DNA from: Opitutia bacterium
GTDB taxonomy: Bacteria > Verrucomicrobiota > Verrucomicrobiae > Opitutales > UBA953
Assembly (NCBI GenBank): GCA_004558035.1
Contig: SFEJ01000006.1
Location: forward strand, 13,285-77,284
DNA: 64,000 nucleotides
Reading direction: 5' to 3'
Shown here in pieces: positions 35,307 to 45,900 of the stretch. The notes below the pieces were generated by a model that was given only the letters and a program-made list of their open reading frames with translations, searched no databases and was not told the DNA's origin. Each line of letters starts with the position of its first letter. Positions within the stretch are counted from its first letter, which is position 1. The translations under genes and the position numbers were made by a program.

Positions 35307-35382
35307 TGGAGGTGTGGGGCGGATTCGAACCGCCGCATAGTGGTTTTGCAAACCACGGCCTTAACCACTTGGCTACCACACC
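35307..35382 (-). tRNA. tRNA-Cys (anticodon GCA)
   Basis: On the minus strand the sequence starts GGTGTGGTAGCCAAGTGG and ends CCACACC-T-CCA, so the CCA end is encoded (35307-35309). The 7-bp acceptor stem, a D-arm with GGTTAAGGC, the anticodon stem-loop GTGGTTTGCAAAACCAC and the T-arm GGCGGTTCGAATCCGCC all fold. U73 is the discriminator expected for cysteine tRNA. Confidence 0.97.
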
Positions 35383-35450
35383 AAAAAGTTATGCGGTCGA
35401 GAATGGACTTTTCCCGCCCTTCCCGCAAGCAAAAAATCTCCGCGCGCGCA

Positions 35451-35496
35451 AAAAAACGCCCGCCGTCCGCGGAGAGCGCGGGAACGGCGGGCGTTT
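35451..35496 (-). terminator. Terminator of the oligopeptidase gene
   Basis: AAACGCCCGCCGT (35454-35466) and ACGGCGGGCGTTT (35484-35496) form a perfect 13-bp stem; the loop carries one GCGGGAACG copy that overlaps the stem. On the minus strand it ends in a run of U, about 10 bases past the stop codon. Confidence 0.9.
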
Positions 35497-35506
35497 CGGG
35501 GCGGCG

Positions 35507-37750
35507 TCACTTTTCGGCGATGCCGTAGATCACGTTGATGGCGTTCCAGTCCGGATCGCGGCCGACGAAATCGCGGAAGAGCACGTCCGCGTCCTCGGAG
35601 TCTCCCTTCGCGAGAATCTTTTCGCGGTAAGGCTTGCCCTTGGAGAAGTCGATCGTGCCGTCGGGCTTCTTGAACGTCAGGAACGCGTCCGCTTCGAGCG
35701 CTTCCGCCCACTTGTAGGAATAGTAGCCGGAGGCGTAGGCGACGGGCGCGCGGAAGATGTGCGTGAGGCGGTTCAGAATCGAGTTCGCCGGCGTCTTCGT
35801 CCGCCACGCGGCGGCGAGACCGAGCTCGACCGCGACGTCGTTGACGTTCTTGCCCGCGAGCAGCTTCGCGTTGCGGTGGATGTAGAGGTCCGAAATCGCG
35901 AAGCCGAGCTGGCGCGCCTGCGAATACGCGGCGTGGAAGTTGCGCGCGCGCAGCATCGCGTCGATCATCGGCTGCGGGAGCGTCTCGCCCGTCTTGTAGT
36001 GCTTGGCGAAGCGCTTCAGCACTTCGGGCTCCCAGGTCCAGTTTTCGTTGAGCTGCGAGGGGAATTCGACGAAGTCCCACGCGACGCTCGTGCCGTTGAG
36101 CGCGGCGACTTCCGTGTTCCCGAGCAGGTGGTGGAGCAGATGTCCGAATTCATGGTAGATCGTCTCCACGTCGTAATGCGTGAGCAGCGCGGGCTCGTCG
36201 CCGACGGGCGCGGTCATGTTCCCGCAGACGAGCCCGAAATTCGGCGTGCCCTTCGCGCGGTCGCCGACGGAGAACGGGTGCATCCACGCGCCTGCGCGCT
36301 TCGACGCGCGCGGATACCAGTCGGTGTAGAAGACGCCGATGCGCGCCTTCGTCTCCGCGTCGCGGATTTCGTAGAACTTCACTTCCGGGTGCCAGACTTC
36401 GACCGTTCCCGCGGGAACGGAGGCGCCGGAGCCGAGCTCGACGAACGCCGTCGGCGTTTCCGAAATCTCGATGCCGTAAAGCTCTTCGAAGAAGCGGAAC
36501 ATGCCGTCCATCACGCGCGGCATCGAAAGGTAGGGCTTGAGCGCGTTCGAATCGAAATCGTAGCGCGCCTTGCGCATCTTTTCCGACCAGTAGGCGATCT
36601 CCCACGGCTCGAAGTCGCCGCCGTCGTAGCCGGCGTCCGCGGAGGCGCGGAAGTCCTTGAGCTCGCGGTATTCGCGCTCCAGAGCCGGACGCGTCGTCTC
36701 ATAAAGATTCACGGCGAAGTTGTAGGCGGTCTCGCCGTTCTTCGCCATGCGGCGCTTCAGAATGAGGTCGGAGAAATCCTTTTCGCCGAGGATCTCCGCC
36801 TCGCGCTGGCGCAGCTCGAGCACGCGCTTCATGATTTCGGCGTTGTCGTATTGCCCGCCGACGCAGAGCGAATTCGAGGCTTCCCAGAGCTCCTTGCGCA
36901 GCGCGGCGTCGTCGAGATACGTCATCGCGGGCGAAAGCGAAGGCGCCTGCAGCGTGAACAGCCACGCGGGCTTGTCGTCGCTCGCCTTGCCCGCCTTCCT
37001 GGCGGCTTCGAGCGCGGCAGCGCGGTTCGTTTCCGGCAGGCCGGCGAGGCGCGCCTCGTCCGTCACGAGCAGCGAAAACGCGTTCGTCGCGTCGAGCACG
37101 TTCTGCGAAAACCGCTGCGTGATCGTGGTCAGCTCCTTGTTGAGCTCCATCAGCTCCGCCTTCTTTTCCGGAGGCAGATCGGCGCCGCCGTCGCGGAAAC
37201 CGTCCATGAGCTTCTTGAGATAGCGCGCCTTCTGCGGCGAAAGGTTTTTCGCGTCCGCCGTCTCCGAGTAGGCCTTCAGCGTCGCCCAGAGCTTTTCGTT
37301 GAGGCCGATCGAGGTCTCGAACTCCGAAAGCAGCGGGAGCGCTTCGCCGTACGCGGCGCGGAAGTCGTCGTCCATGCGCACGGATTCGATGTGCGAAAGC
37401 AGATTGCCGACGAAGTCGAAGCGCGCGTACGCCTTCATGTAGGCGTCCACGACGTTGTCGTAGGTCAGTTTTTCCGGCGGGAGCGCGCAGATCGCGTCGA
37501 TTTCGGCGCGCGCGCGCTCGATCGCCGCGACGGAATCCGGCACGACGCGGTCGGCGGTGAGTTCCGACCAGCGGATTTCGTGGCCTTCCTGCAGGAAGCC
37601 CCTGCCCGCCTCGGCGGCGGGAACGGCGGCCGCCGCGGGAACGTCGGCGTCCGTCTGCTCGGCGGCGGGAGCGCATTTGTCGCAGGAGCACGCCGTCGTC
37701 AGAAACGACAACAGCGCGAGCGAGGAAATGAGAACAGCTGATTTCTTCAT
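35507..37750 (-). CDS. M3-family oligopeptidase (oligopeptidase A-like), predicted lipoprotein
   Basis: 747 residues from the ATG at 37748-37750 (MKKSAVLISSLALLSF). A zinc endopeptidase that cuts short peptides. The catalytic motif is TIYHEFGHLLHHLL with the third ligand Glu in the following helix (DFVEFPSQLNENW); ASGYYSYKWAEALEADAF near the C-terminus is also typical of the family. Unlike the cytoplasmic E. coli enzyme it has a signal peptide ending LTTAC-SCDKC, a probable lipobox, so it is likely tethered in the periplasm and may process signal peptides or imported peptides. The longer upstream frame crosses tRNA-Ser and is not used. Residues 404-412 area contains a perfect 18-bp palindromic double copy of the dispersed motif. 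Confidence 0.92.
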   Translation of the reverse strand: MKKSAVLISSLALLSFLTTACSCDKCAPAAEQTDADVPAAAAVPAAEAGRGFLQEGHEIRWSELTADRVVPDSVAAIERARAEIDAICALPPEKLTYDNVVDAYMKAYARFDFVGNLLSHIESVRMDDDFRAAYGEALPLLSEFETSIGLNEKLWATLKAYSETADAKNLSPQKARYLKKLMDGFRDGGADLPPEKKAELMELNKELTTITQRFSQNVLDATNAFSLLVTDEARLAGLPETNRAAALEAARKAGKASDDKPAWLFTLQAPSLSPAMTYLDDAALRKELWEASNSLCVGGQYDNAEIMKRVLELRQREAEILGEKDFSDLILKRRMAKNGETAYNFAVNLYETTRPALEREYRELKDFRASADAGYDGGDFEPWEIAYWSEKMRKARYDFDSNALKPYLSMPRVMDGMFRFFEELYGIEISETPTAFVELGSGASVPAGTVEVWHPEVKFYEIRDAETKARIGVFYTDWYPRASKRAGAWMHPFSVGDRAKGTPNFGLVCGNMTAPVGDEPALLTHYDVETIYHEFGHLLHHLLGNTEVAALNGTSVAWDFVEFPSQLNENWTWEPEVLKRFAKHYKTGETLPQPMIDAMLRARNFHAAYSQARQLGFAISDLYIHRNAKLLAGKNVNDVAVELGLAAAWRTKTPANSILNRLTHIFRAPVAYASGYYSYKWAEALEADAFLTFKKPDGTIDFSKGKPYREKILAKGDSEDADVLFRDFVGRDPDWNAINVIYGIAEK

Positions 37751-37820
37751 AATGATTGAGCCTGTCAGTCTAACGCGCGAAAAAAATCCGGGCAAGGGAG
37801 AATCCGCGCCGCGGGAACAC

Positions 37821-37849
37821 AAAAAAATCCCGTCCTCGCGAGGACGGGA
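37821..37849 (-). terminator. Terminator after tRNA-Ser
   Basis: TCCCGTCCTCG (37828-37838) and CGAGGACGGGA (37839-37849) make an 11-bp palindromic stem followed on the minus strand by seven U (A's at 37821-37827). It begins five bases past the encoded CCA end. Confidence 0.9.
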
Positions 37850-37853
37850 AAAA

Positions 37854-37943
<90 letters not shown>

Positions 37944-38102
37944 GTAAGCCGAAAATTTAGTGGAGCAGGAAATCCTTTTTCCGCCCGCGAGTCAACTTAA
38001 ATTTGAAACGCTTTCGAAAATCGCGAAAACCGCCCGCTCGCGGAAAGGCGAGCGCGAAGAAGGGATTTGCCGCGGCGGCGGGAACGCCTTTTGATTGTCG
38101 GC

Positions 38103-38198
38103 ATGGGCGCTTTTTCCGTTCTGTTTTTTCTCGTCGCCGTCGCGCTTTTCCTGATCGGGCTCGCCTACCGCGGAAAACCGGAAAGGGGGCGGCGATGA
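38103..38198 (+). CDS. 31-residue single-span membrane peptide, coupled to ogt
   Basis: ATG at 38103 opens a 31-codon frame: MGAFSVLFFLVAVALFLIGL forms one strongly hydrophobic helix, followed by a short basic tail (AYRGKPERGRR) that should face the cytoplasm. Its TGA overlaps the ogt start codon (ATGA at 38195-38198), the usual sign of translational coupling, and the AAAGGGGG box for ogt lies within it. No family recognised. It could be a leader that sets ogt translation, or a genuine small membrane protein. Confidence 0.45.
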   Translation: MGAFSVLFFLVAVALFLIGLAYRGKPERGRR

Positions 38199-38740
38199 TT
38201 TCTTCGGTCTCCTGCGCTTCGCCGCTCGGCAGGATGCTGCTCGCGGCGGACGGCGGCGCGCTCGTCGGCGCGTGGTTTTTCGGACAGCGTTTTTTCGCGG
38301 AACCGTTCTCGGGAACGCTCGTTCCCGGCGACGCGGACGCGCCCGTCTTCGCGTCGGCGCGCGCGTGGCTCGACGCGTATTTCCGCGGCGAGAATCCGCC
38401 CGCGTCCGCGCTTCCGCCGCTCGCTCCGCGCGGCACGCCCTTCAGGCTCGCCGTGTGGCGCGCGCTGCGCGACGTTCCCTTCGGCGAGACGCGCGCCTAC
38501 GGGGAAATCGCCCGCGCGCTCGGGCTCGGCGCGTCGGCGGCTCGCGCCGTGGGCGGCGCGGTCGCGCGCAATCCGCTTTCCGTCTTCGTTCCCTGCCACC
38601 GCGTCGTCGGCGCGGACGGCTCGGCGACGGGCTACGCGGGCGGTCTCCCGCGCAAGCGCGCCCTGCTCGCGCTCGAATCCCGCGCCGCGAAAGCGTTCCC
38701 GCCGAAAATAGGCTTGTCGCCGAGAGCGCCCGCGGCGTAA
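38195..38740 (+). CDS. ogt: Methylated-DNA--protein-cysteine methyltransferase
   Basis: 181 residues from the ATG at 38195, preceded by a good AAAGGGGG ribosome site. It removes O6-alkyl groups from guanine by transfer to its own Cys134 in the signature VFVPCHRVVGADG. The DNA-binding part GTPFRLAVWRALRDVPFGETRAYGEIARALG, the Asn in RNPLSVFVPCHR and the GYAGGLPRKRALLALE tail are all present. The N-terminal domain is of the short Ogt type, without the Ada zinc domain. The frame is open further upstream but lacks homology. Confidence 0.93.
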   Translation: MISSVSCASPLGRMLLAADGGALVGAWFFGQRFFAEPFSGTLVPGDADAPVFASARAWLDAYFRGENPPASALPPLAPRGTPFRLAVWRALRDVPFGETRAYGEIARALGLGASAARAVGGAVARNPLSVFVPCHRVVGADGSATGYAGGLPRKRALLALESRAAKAFPPKIGLSPRAPAA

Positions 38741-38803
38741 AATTCGCGCTCGTTCCCGCATCGGGGACTCGTTTTTCCAACAACCTCAAAAAAAGAAACC
38801 ATC

Positions 38804-39820
38804 ATGAAAATTCTCGTCACCGGCGGCGCCGGATACATCGGCACCCACACCGTCATCGAACTGCTCCAGGCGGGCTACGACATCACGATCGTCGACAACC
38901 TCTACAATTCCCAGGAAGAGGCCGTGAAGCGCGGCGCCGAGCTCGCGGGACGCGCGCCCGAGTTCTACAAGGTCGACCTGCTCGACTACGCGGCGCTCGA
39001 AGAAGTCTTCAAGAAATCGAAGTTCGACGCGGTCATTCATTTCGCGGGTCTGAAGGCCGTCGGCGAATCCGTCTCGAAGCCGCTTTTCTATTATCACAAC
39101 AACATGACGGGCACGTTCAACCTGCTCGATCTGATGAAGAAATACGGCTGCCGCAACATCGTGTTCTCCTCGTCGGCGACGGTTTACGGCATGCCGGAAA
39201 AAGTGCCGCTGGACGAAAGCTGCTCCACGGGCGCGCTCAATCCCTACGGCGCGACCAAGCTCTTCCTCGAACGCGTCATTTCCGACGTCAAGGCGGCGGA
39301 GCCGGATCTCGGCGTCGTGCTGCTGCGCTACTTCAACCCGGTCGGCGCGCACCCGTCGGGACGCATCGGCGAAAACCCGAACGGCATTCCGAACAATCTC
39401 ATGCCCTACATCGCGCAGGTCGCCGTCGGCCGCCTGCCGTTCGTGCACGTCTTCGGGAACGACTACCCGACGAAGGACGGCACGGGCGTGCGCGACTACA
39501 TCCACGTCGTGGACCTCGCGCGCGGGCACCTCGCCGCGCTCAAGAAGCTCGAACAGACGCCGGGCGAAATCTACACCGTCAACCTCGGCACGGGAACGGG
39601 CTATTCCGTGCTCGACATGATCCGCGCCTTCTCGAAGGCGTGCGGCAAGGAAATCCCCTACCAGATCGCGCCGCGCCGCCCGGGCGACGCTCCCGAGTGC
39701 TACGCCGACCCGACCTACGCCAAGGAACTCCTCGGCTGGACGGCGACGCACACGCTCGACGACATGTGCGCTTCCTCCTGGAAGTGGCAGTCGATGAACC
39801 CGAACGGCTACGAAGCCTGA
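38804..39820 (+). CDS. galE: UDP-glucose 4-epimerase
   Basis: 338 residues. A short-chain dehydrogenase-type enzyme that interconverts UDP-glucose and UDP-galactose (and often the N-acetyl forms) for cell-surface sugars or galactose use. Seen: NAD-binding GGAGYIGTHT, the Ser region FSSSATVYG, catalytic Tyr/Lys in NPYGATKLFLE, and RYFNPVGAHPSG, GTGVRDYIHVVDLA, GTGTGYSVL. Full length. It has its own terminator. Leader AAAAAAAGAAACCATC is A-rich without a clear Shine-Dalgarno. Confidence 0.96.
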   Translation: MKILVTGGAGYIGTHTVIELLQAGYDITIVDNLYNSQEEAVKRGAELAGRAPEFYKVDLLDYAALEEVFKKSKFDAVIHFAGLKAVGESVSKPLFYYHNNMTGTFNLLDLMKKYGCRNIVFSSSATVYGMPEKVPLDESCSTGALNPYGATKLFLERVISDVKAAEPDLGVVLLRYFNPVGAHPSGRIGENPNGIPNNLMPYIAQVAVGRLPFVHVFGNDYPTKDGTGVRDYIHVVDLARGHLAALKKLEQTPGEIYTVNLGTGTGYSVLDMIRAFSKACGKEIPYQIAPRRPGDAPECYADPTYAKELLGWTATHTLDDMCASSWKWQSMNPNGYEA

Positions 39821-39842
39821 GTCTTCGCCTCGGTGCGAAACG

Positions 39843-39879
39843 AAGCGTTCCCGCGGATCCCGCGCGGGAACGCTTTTTT
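39843..39879 (+). terminator. Terminator of galE, made from paired motifs
   Basis: AAGCGTTCCCGCG (39843-39855) and CGCGGGAACGCTT (39863-39875) pair perfectly over 13 bp with a 7-base loop, followed by T's to 39879. It lies 23 bases after the galE stop and consists of two opposed GCGGGAACG copies. Confidence 0.9.
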
Positions 39880-39981
39880 GTTCCCTTCCGCGTGAAGCGA
39901 CGGGATTTTCCGCGAAAAAATTCTTGCGGGAAAACGAAAAAATCGGCGAAAATCCGGCAAGCTTCACCCTTTTCCCGCAAG

Positions 39982-42900
39982 ATGAAATTCCCCAAGTTTC
40001 CCCTGTTTTCCCGCCGCGCGCTGACGGCCGCGGCAAGCGTCTCCGTCGCCGCGTTCGCGGCGGCGCCCGCCGTCGAGGCCGGCACGATCCGCCACGACTA
40101 CGCGCTGACGCTCTACAAGGATTTCGCGACCAATTCCGGCATGTTCGCCGCCGGCGCGACCGACGTGCAGTATTACCACACGGACGGCTCGGCGGGCGGC
40201 ACCATCGCCGTCATGCCCAACCTGAGCGGTTTTCTTTACTATCACGGCAGCGGCGGCGGCTATTCCAGCGCGGCGGGCATCACCGCGAGCGGCGGCAACG
40301 GCGGCGCCGGACTCATCGCTCCGCAGTACTTCGCCTCCGCCTTCCACGTGGGCATTCCCACTTCGCGCGCGACCATCACGTTCTTTCCCGGCACCGACAA
40401 GGCGATAAACAGCTACGTCGGCGCGGGCTACGACGAACACGGCTACGACCAGATTCTCGTCCGCCTCGACAAGATCGTCACCGAAACGACCTACAACCCG
40501 CTCGCGACGGATTCCGCCTTCATCCGCTCGCTTTCGAGCGGGAACGTGGACGTTTATCGCCTCGGCACGGGGCAGCCCTTCGTCGCCGGCGAGAACGGCG
40601 GCCTCACGCTGCTGCACCAGGACGGCATTCCGATCGGCGGCGTCGCCCGCATCACCCACGTCAACGAAAACTTCAAGTGGACGGGCAACAACCGCATCGT
40701 CATGCGGCTCAACAAGGGCGACTCGAACATCCTCGGCACCGCGATGGAAGGCGGCGACAGCGGCAGCCCGCTCTACGCCTACAACGCGGCGACGCGCCGC
40801 TTCGAATACGTCGGCACGGCGAGCACGGCGGCGTCTCAGGTCGGCTACTTCGGCAACTACGGCAATTTCGAATACAATCCCTCCGCCTACCTGCAGAGCA
40901 TGGCGGCGTTCGACTCCGACCACGTCTCCGTCGCGGACGCGGGCGGCGTGATTTCCTGGGACGGCGCGAACCTTTCCCGCGGCGACGAGACCTGGGATTA
41001 TCACGGGCGCACGAACGGCTGCACGACGAACGTGGAGACGCGCGGCATCGTCTTCGACAACGCGGGCGCGGGAACACAGGAAATCCGCCTCGCGCAGGCG
41101 ATCGATCTCGGCGCGGGCTCCGTCACCGTGAACTCGGGCAGCTTCCTGCTCAGCTCCGACGTCGCGGGAACGACGAGCTTCAAAAGCGCCGGCTTCATCG
41201 TGAACGCGGGCGCGACGCTGACGACGACCTTCTCCGGCGCGGCGGGAACGGAATGGCGCAAGGTCGGCGAAGGCGATCTCGTCATTCAGGGCTCGGGCAA
41301 TCACGAAATCGCGCTCAACGTCGGCGGCGGCGTTCAGCAGTTCGACGAAAATCTGAATCAGCTCTACCTCGGCGAAGTGCGTCTCGACCGCGAAGGCGGC
41401 TACGCGGCGAAGACGATCCGGCTCAGCGCGGGCGTCGCGAAAATCGTCCTCATGCGCGACGGGCAGATCAACGGCGCAAGCTCGTTCACCTTCGGCATCG
41501 GCGGCGGCCTGCTCAACCTGAACGGGCAGAATCTTTCCTGGAACGTCGTCAACCACGCGGACTCCGGCGCGAAATTCGGCAACTTCAAGCTCGACGACGC
41601 GACGGCGGCGCCCGCCGACTCGACCTTCACCTACACGGGCTCGGGAAAGTTCAAGGGCGGCTTCATCGACGGGAACGGCGAACTTTCTTCCTACGATTCC
41701 GAGACGCAGTCTTGGAATAATGGGGAGGGGGGTAATGGAAGCCTGAAAGTCGTCTATGCCGCGGCGGATTCCGCCTCGAGCTGGACGCTCACGGGAACGT
41801 CCAAAAACGCAGGCGGCTTCGAGGTGAATTCGGGCACGCTCGTGCTTCAGGGCGCGAACACCGCGCACGCCACCTACAGCGATTCCGGCGACTGGACTTA
41901 CGCGATTCTCGAAACGCCGGGCGGCGTGACCGTCAACAACGGCGCGACCTTCCGCCTCTCGCACCACGCGCTGATGACGGCGGAAGTGACCGTGAACGAC
42001 GGCGTCTTCGAAATGACCGACACGGTGAAGGCCGCCTCGGAATCGATTTCGGGCGGGCTGCGCGAAGACGTGACGGGCATCCGCAGTCTGCGCGGGAACG
42101 TCTCGCTCACGTCCGCGAACGCGACGATGAAGGTCAACACCACGACGAAAACCGTCGCGCTCCATTACGACGGCGAGATTTCCGGCGCGGGCAATTTCGA
42201 AAAGCTCGGCGCGGGCAAGCTCGTGCTCGGCGGCGCGAACACGTTTTCGGGCAAGAAGACCGTCACCGCGGGAATGCTCGAATTTTCGTCCTTCGACGCG
42301 ATGGGCGACATGACGACGGAAAAATGGAACATCGGCAAGGACGGCGCGCTGATGGTCACCGGCAAGGGCGCGGACGCGGAGGTGCTGGACAAAATCAGCG
42401 GCGAGTCCGCGGGCGTGCTCGCGCTCGACGCGGACGTCGCGGGAACGCTCGATCTCTCCGGGCACCAGAACCTCTTCATCGGCGCCGCGGCGGGCAAGAC
42501 GATCAATTACGGCGCGGCGGATCTCGAGCTCGCGACGAACAGCGCCGACGAATGGCGCCTCGGCGGCGGCGGCGGCACGCTGAACGTGCTCTACAAGCTC
42601 ACGGGAACGGGAACGCTCATCGTCGGCAACGAAGTTTCGAGCGGCACCGTCTATCTCGCGAACGAAAACAACGATTTTTCCGGCAAAATCGTCATCGGCG
42701 GCTTCAACAATTTCCTCGACTACGTGAACCTTTCGGCGCTCGGCGACGCGACCTTCGCCGTCAAATACGGGAACGCGATGGGCATCGGCGACGGCAGCTC
42801 CGACAAGATGATGAACGCGCTGGACACGGCGTCCGCGGGCATCGCCGCGCTTTCGGAAAATTCCTCCGCCACGATCGATTTTTCGAACAAAAAGCTCGCG

Positions 42901-45900
42901 CTCGGCGCCGTCAAGGGCGAAACCGTGCGCTACGCGGGAACGCTCACGCCGAACGCGGACGGCTACCGCTTCGGCGGCAGCGGCACGCTGATTCTCGACA
43001 CGCAGCTTTCCGATTCGGCGAACATTTTCATCGACGCGCAGGGCATGAGCGGCGGGCGGATCATCTTCGCGCAGGAAGATTCCGGCTTCACGGGCGCGGT
43101 CACGGCGGGCGCGAAGCTCGACGCGAGTTCGTCCGTGTCCGGCGCGATCGTCGTCGGCTTCGAGAACGGCAAGGCGCTCGCGAACGCGTCCTCGTTCACG
43201 CTGAACACGGGCGCCGTGCTCGACGTCGGCGGCGCGGACGTCGAACTGCGCAACGTGACGGTCAACAGCGGCTCCGCCATCAAAAACCTCGGCACGGAAC
43301 GCCGCACCTTCACCATCACCTACGACGGAAATACGAGCTGGCTCAACGGCACCTTCGGCAGCGGCAGCACGGCGGCGATCGACTTCGTCAAAAAAGGCGC
43401 GGGAACGCTCACGCTCGGCAACAACAACGCCTTCGTCGGCACGATGACGATTGCAGAGGGCATCGTGAACGCGCGTTCGTACAGCCGCACGGAATCTTCA
43501 TTCGGATCGAGCGGAAGCGGGAACGGAATCATCATCGAAAAAGGCGCGACTGTGAATCTAACGCTTTGGGGCGTCTTCCAGAAAAAAAACACCACCACGT
43601 CCTCGGAAAATTATACGTTTAGAAACACGGCCCTACATCAGACGGTCACGGGAGCAGGAACACTCATCGTGGGCGTGAATTACCGAACAGAAGCCACTTC
43701 GTTCTCCAGTACCAATTCCTCGAAAATGGTCATGGTGCTCTCGCAGAACGAACAGTTCGAAGGGACGTTGCGGCTGAAAAGCGGCGGACGTCTGCTCGTC
43801 GGTCAGAATCTGGGTGGAATGAGCAACGCCGTCGCTCTCGACAAAGCGACCATCGAGGTGGAAAGCGGCGCGCAAGTGCGCGTGACGAACCGCCTCGGAA
43901 ACAACTCGGCGAATCCGGTCTTCCAAGAATCCTATGCGAACTATGTCATCAGCGGGAGCGGATTCAACAGCTACAACAAAGTTTCGAATTTCGGGAATCT
44001 TTCATACATCTCATACGAAGCAGATTATGAAAAAACTGCGGGCGCGCTTTCCGTCGATTGCGGCTCGATCGTTTACGGGGACGTCAAGCTCGCGGCGAAC
44101 GCGACCATCGCCTCGCATTCGGCGGTCGCCACGACTCCCGTCGCACATTACCCGATGCCCGGTTACGGCGCGGGCAACTACTACGGCGGCACGATCCGCG
44201 GCGCGATTCTCGGCGGGGCGGACAAGACGCTGACGCTCGGCGGGAACGAATCGCTGACGTTCCAGGCGGACGCCGCGAGCAACTACGGCGACCTCGTCAT
44301 CGCGAACGGCAACGGCTCGCTCTCCGACAAATTCGCCCTGCGCGTGAACGGCGGCGCGTACCGGAGCACGATTTCGACGGCTCTCGGCGGCGGCACGGTC
44401 ACGCTGAACGCGGGGCTGATTCTGCGTTTCGGGAACACGGAAAAGGCGGGCAACGACGTCGTTTACACCTACGAGAACGCGTTTTCGCTCGGCGACGGTT
44501 CGAAGCTCGAATCGAACTGGAACACGACGCGGCTCACGGGCGCGGTGACGCTCGCGGGAACGTCCGCGACGCTGGCGACGCGCAACGGCAGCGCGCTGCG
44601 GCTCGAAGGCGGGCTCGTCGGCGACTCGGCGAAGACGGCGAACGTCGCGGCGGGCTCGCTCGTCGCGCTGGGCGGAAACGCGGCGAACGCGTTCGCGGGA
44701 ACGCTCGCGACGGGCGCGGGAACGGCGCTGACGCTGCTCGACAGTGCGGCGGAAGGCGGAATCGCCTCGACCGCGCGGATCGCGTTCACGGATTCGCTCA
44801 CGCTTTCGCTCGAAGGCGCACGGCAGTTCACGCTCGCCTCGATCGTCGGCACGGCGGACGCCGCGGAATCGACCGCGCTCGATCTGCACTACGACTTCAC
44901 TTCCGGCACGGGCGGCAGCTCGCTTTCGGCGGGAACGCTGACGAGCGACGCGCTGAACGTCTTCATCGACCTGAACTCGACGGAAACGCTGACGAGCGGC
45001 AGCTACACCCTGCTCTCCGGCGGCGCGGCGGACGGGCTGGCGAAGGAGAACTGCACGCTCGCGACGCAGAACGACCGCCTCGCGCTCAAGCTCGAAAACG
45101 GCGCGCTCGTGCTCACCGTCGATGCGGACGGGCGCCTCGTCTGGCGACGGCAGGACGGCAACGCCGCGTGGGACACGACGACGGTGCACTGGAACTCGGA
45201 AAAGGCGGGCAACGTCGCGTTCGCGGCGGGCGATTCCGTGATCTTCGACGCGACGGGCGTCGCCGCGGACAATTCCGCGGCGAACCGCGAAAGCGTGACG
45301 CTCGCGGCGGAGACGACGGTCGGCTCGGTCCTCGTCAGCGGCGCGTTCTACACGTTCTCGGGCGCGGGAAAACTTTCCGGCGAAAACGCCTCGCTGAACG
45401 TCGCGGCGAACGGTTCGCTGCGGCTTGAGACCTCCGGCAACGCGTTCGCGCAGGGCGCGACGGTGCAGGACGGCGGCACGCTCGCGCTCGCCGCAGACGG
45501 CGCGCTGACGGACACCGCGCTTTCGCTGAAGAACACGGGAACGCTCGCTCTCGAAGCCTCGGGCGCGCTCGCGGGAACGACGACGGTCGTCTTCGACGGC
45601 GGCACGCTCCGCTACGGCGCGGGCGCGGGCGACGTCTCCGCCTTCCTCCGCGCGGGAACGGACTCGGTGAAGCTCGACCTGAACGGGAACGCGGGCGTCG
45701 CGCTCGCGAATCTTTCCGCGCTTTCCTCGGCGAAGACGGCGACGATCGCGCTGAGCAATTCCGCCTACGACGCGGACGCGGGAACGGGCGCCGCGAGCGC
45801 GACGCTCGGCGCGGCGGGCAGCGCCTACGAGACGGCGGCGGGCAGCGCGCTCGAAATCGGCGCGGGCGTCGCCGCGACGCACGTCGGCAAAGGCACGCTC

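Noticed and set aside
35164..35379. Longer cysE reading through tRNA-Cys
   Set aside because: The added part is encoded by the tRNA and terminator; the ATG at 35161-35163 begins the conserved protein.
38272..39981. Upstream extension of the giant surface protein through ogt and galE
   Set aside because: The extension is the off-frame of galE; a good signal peptide begins at 39982.
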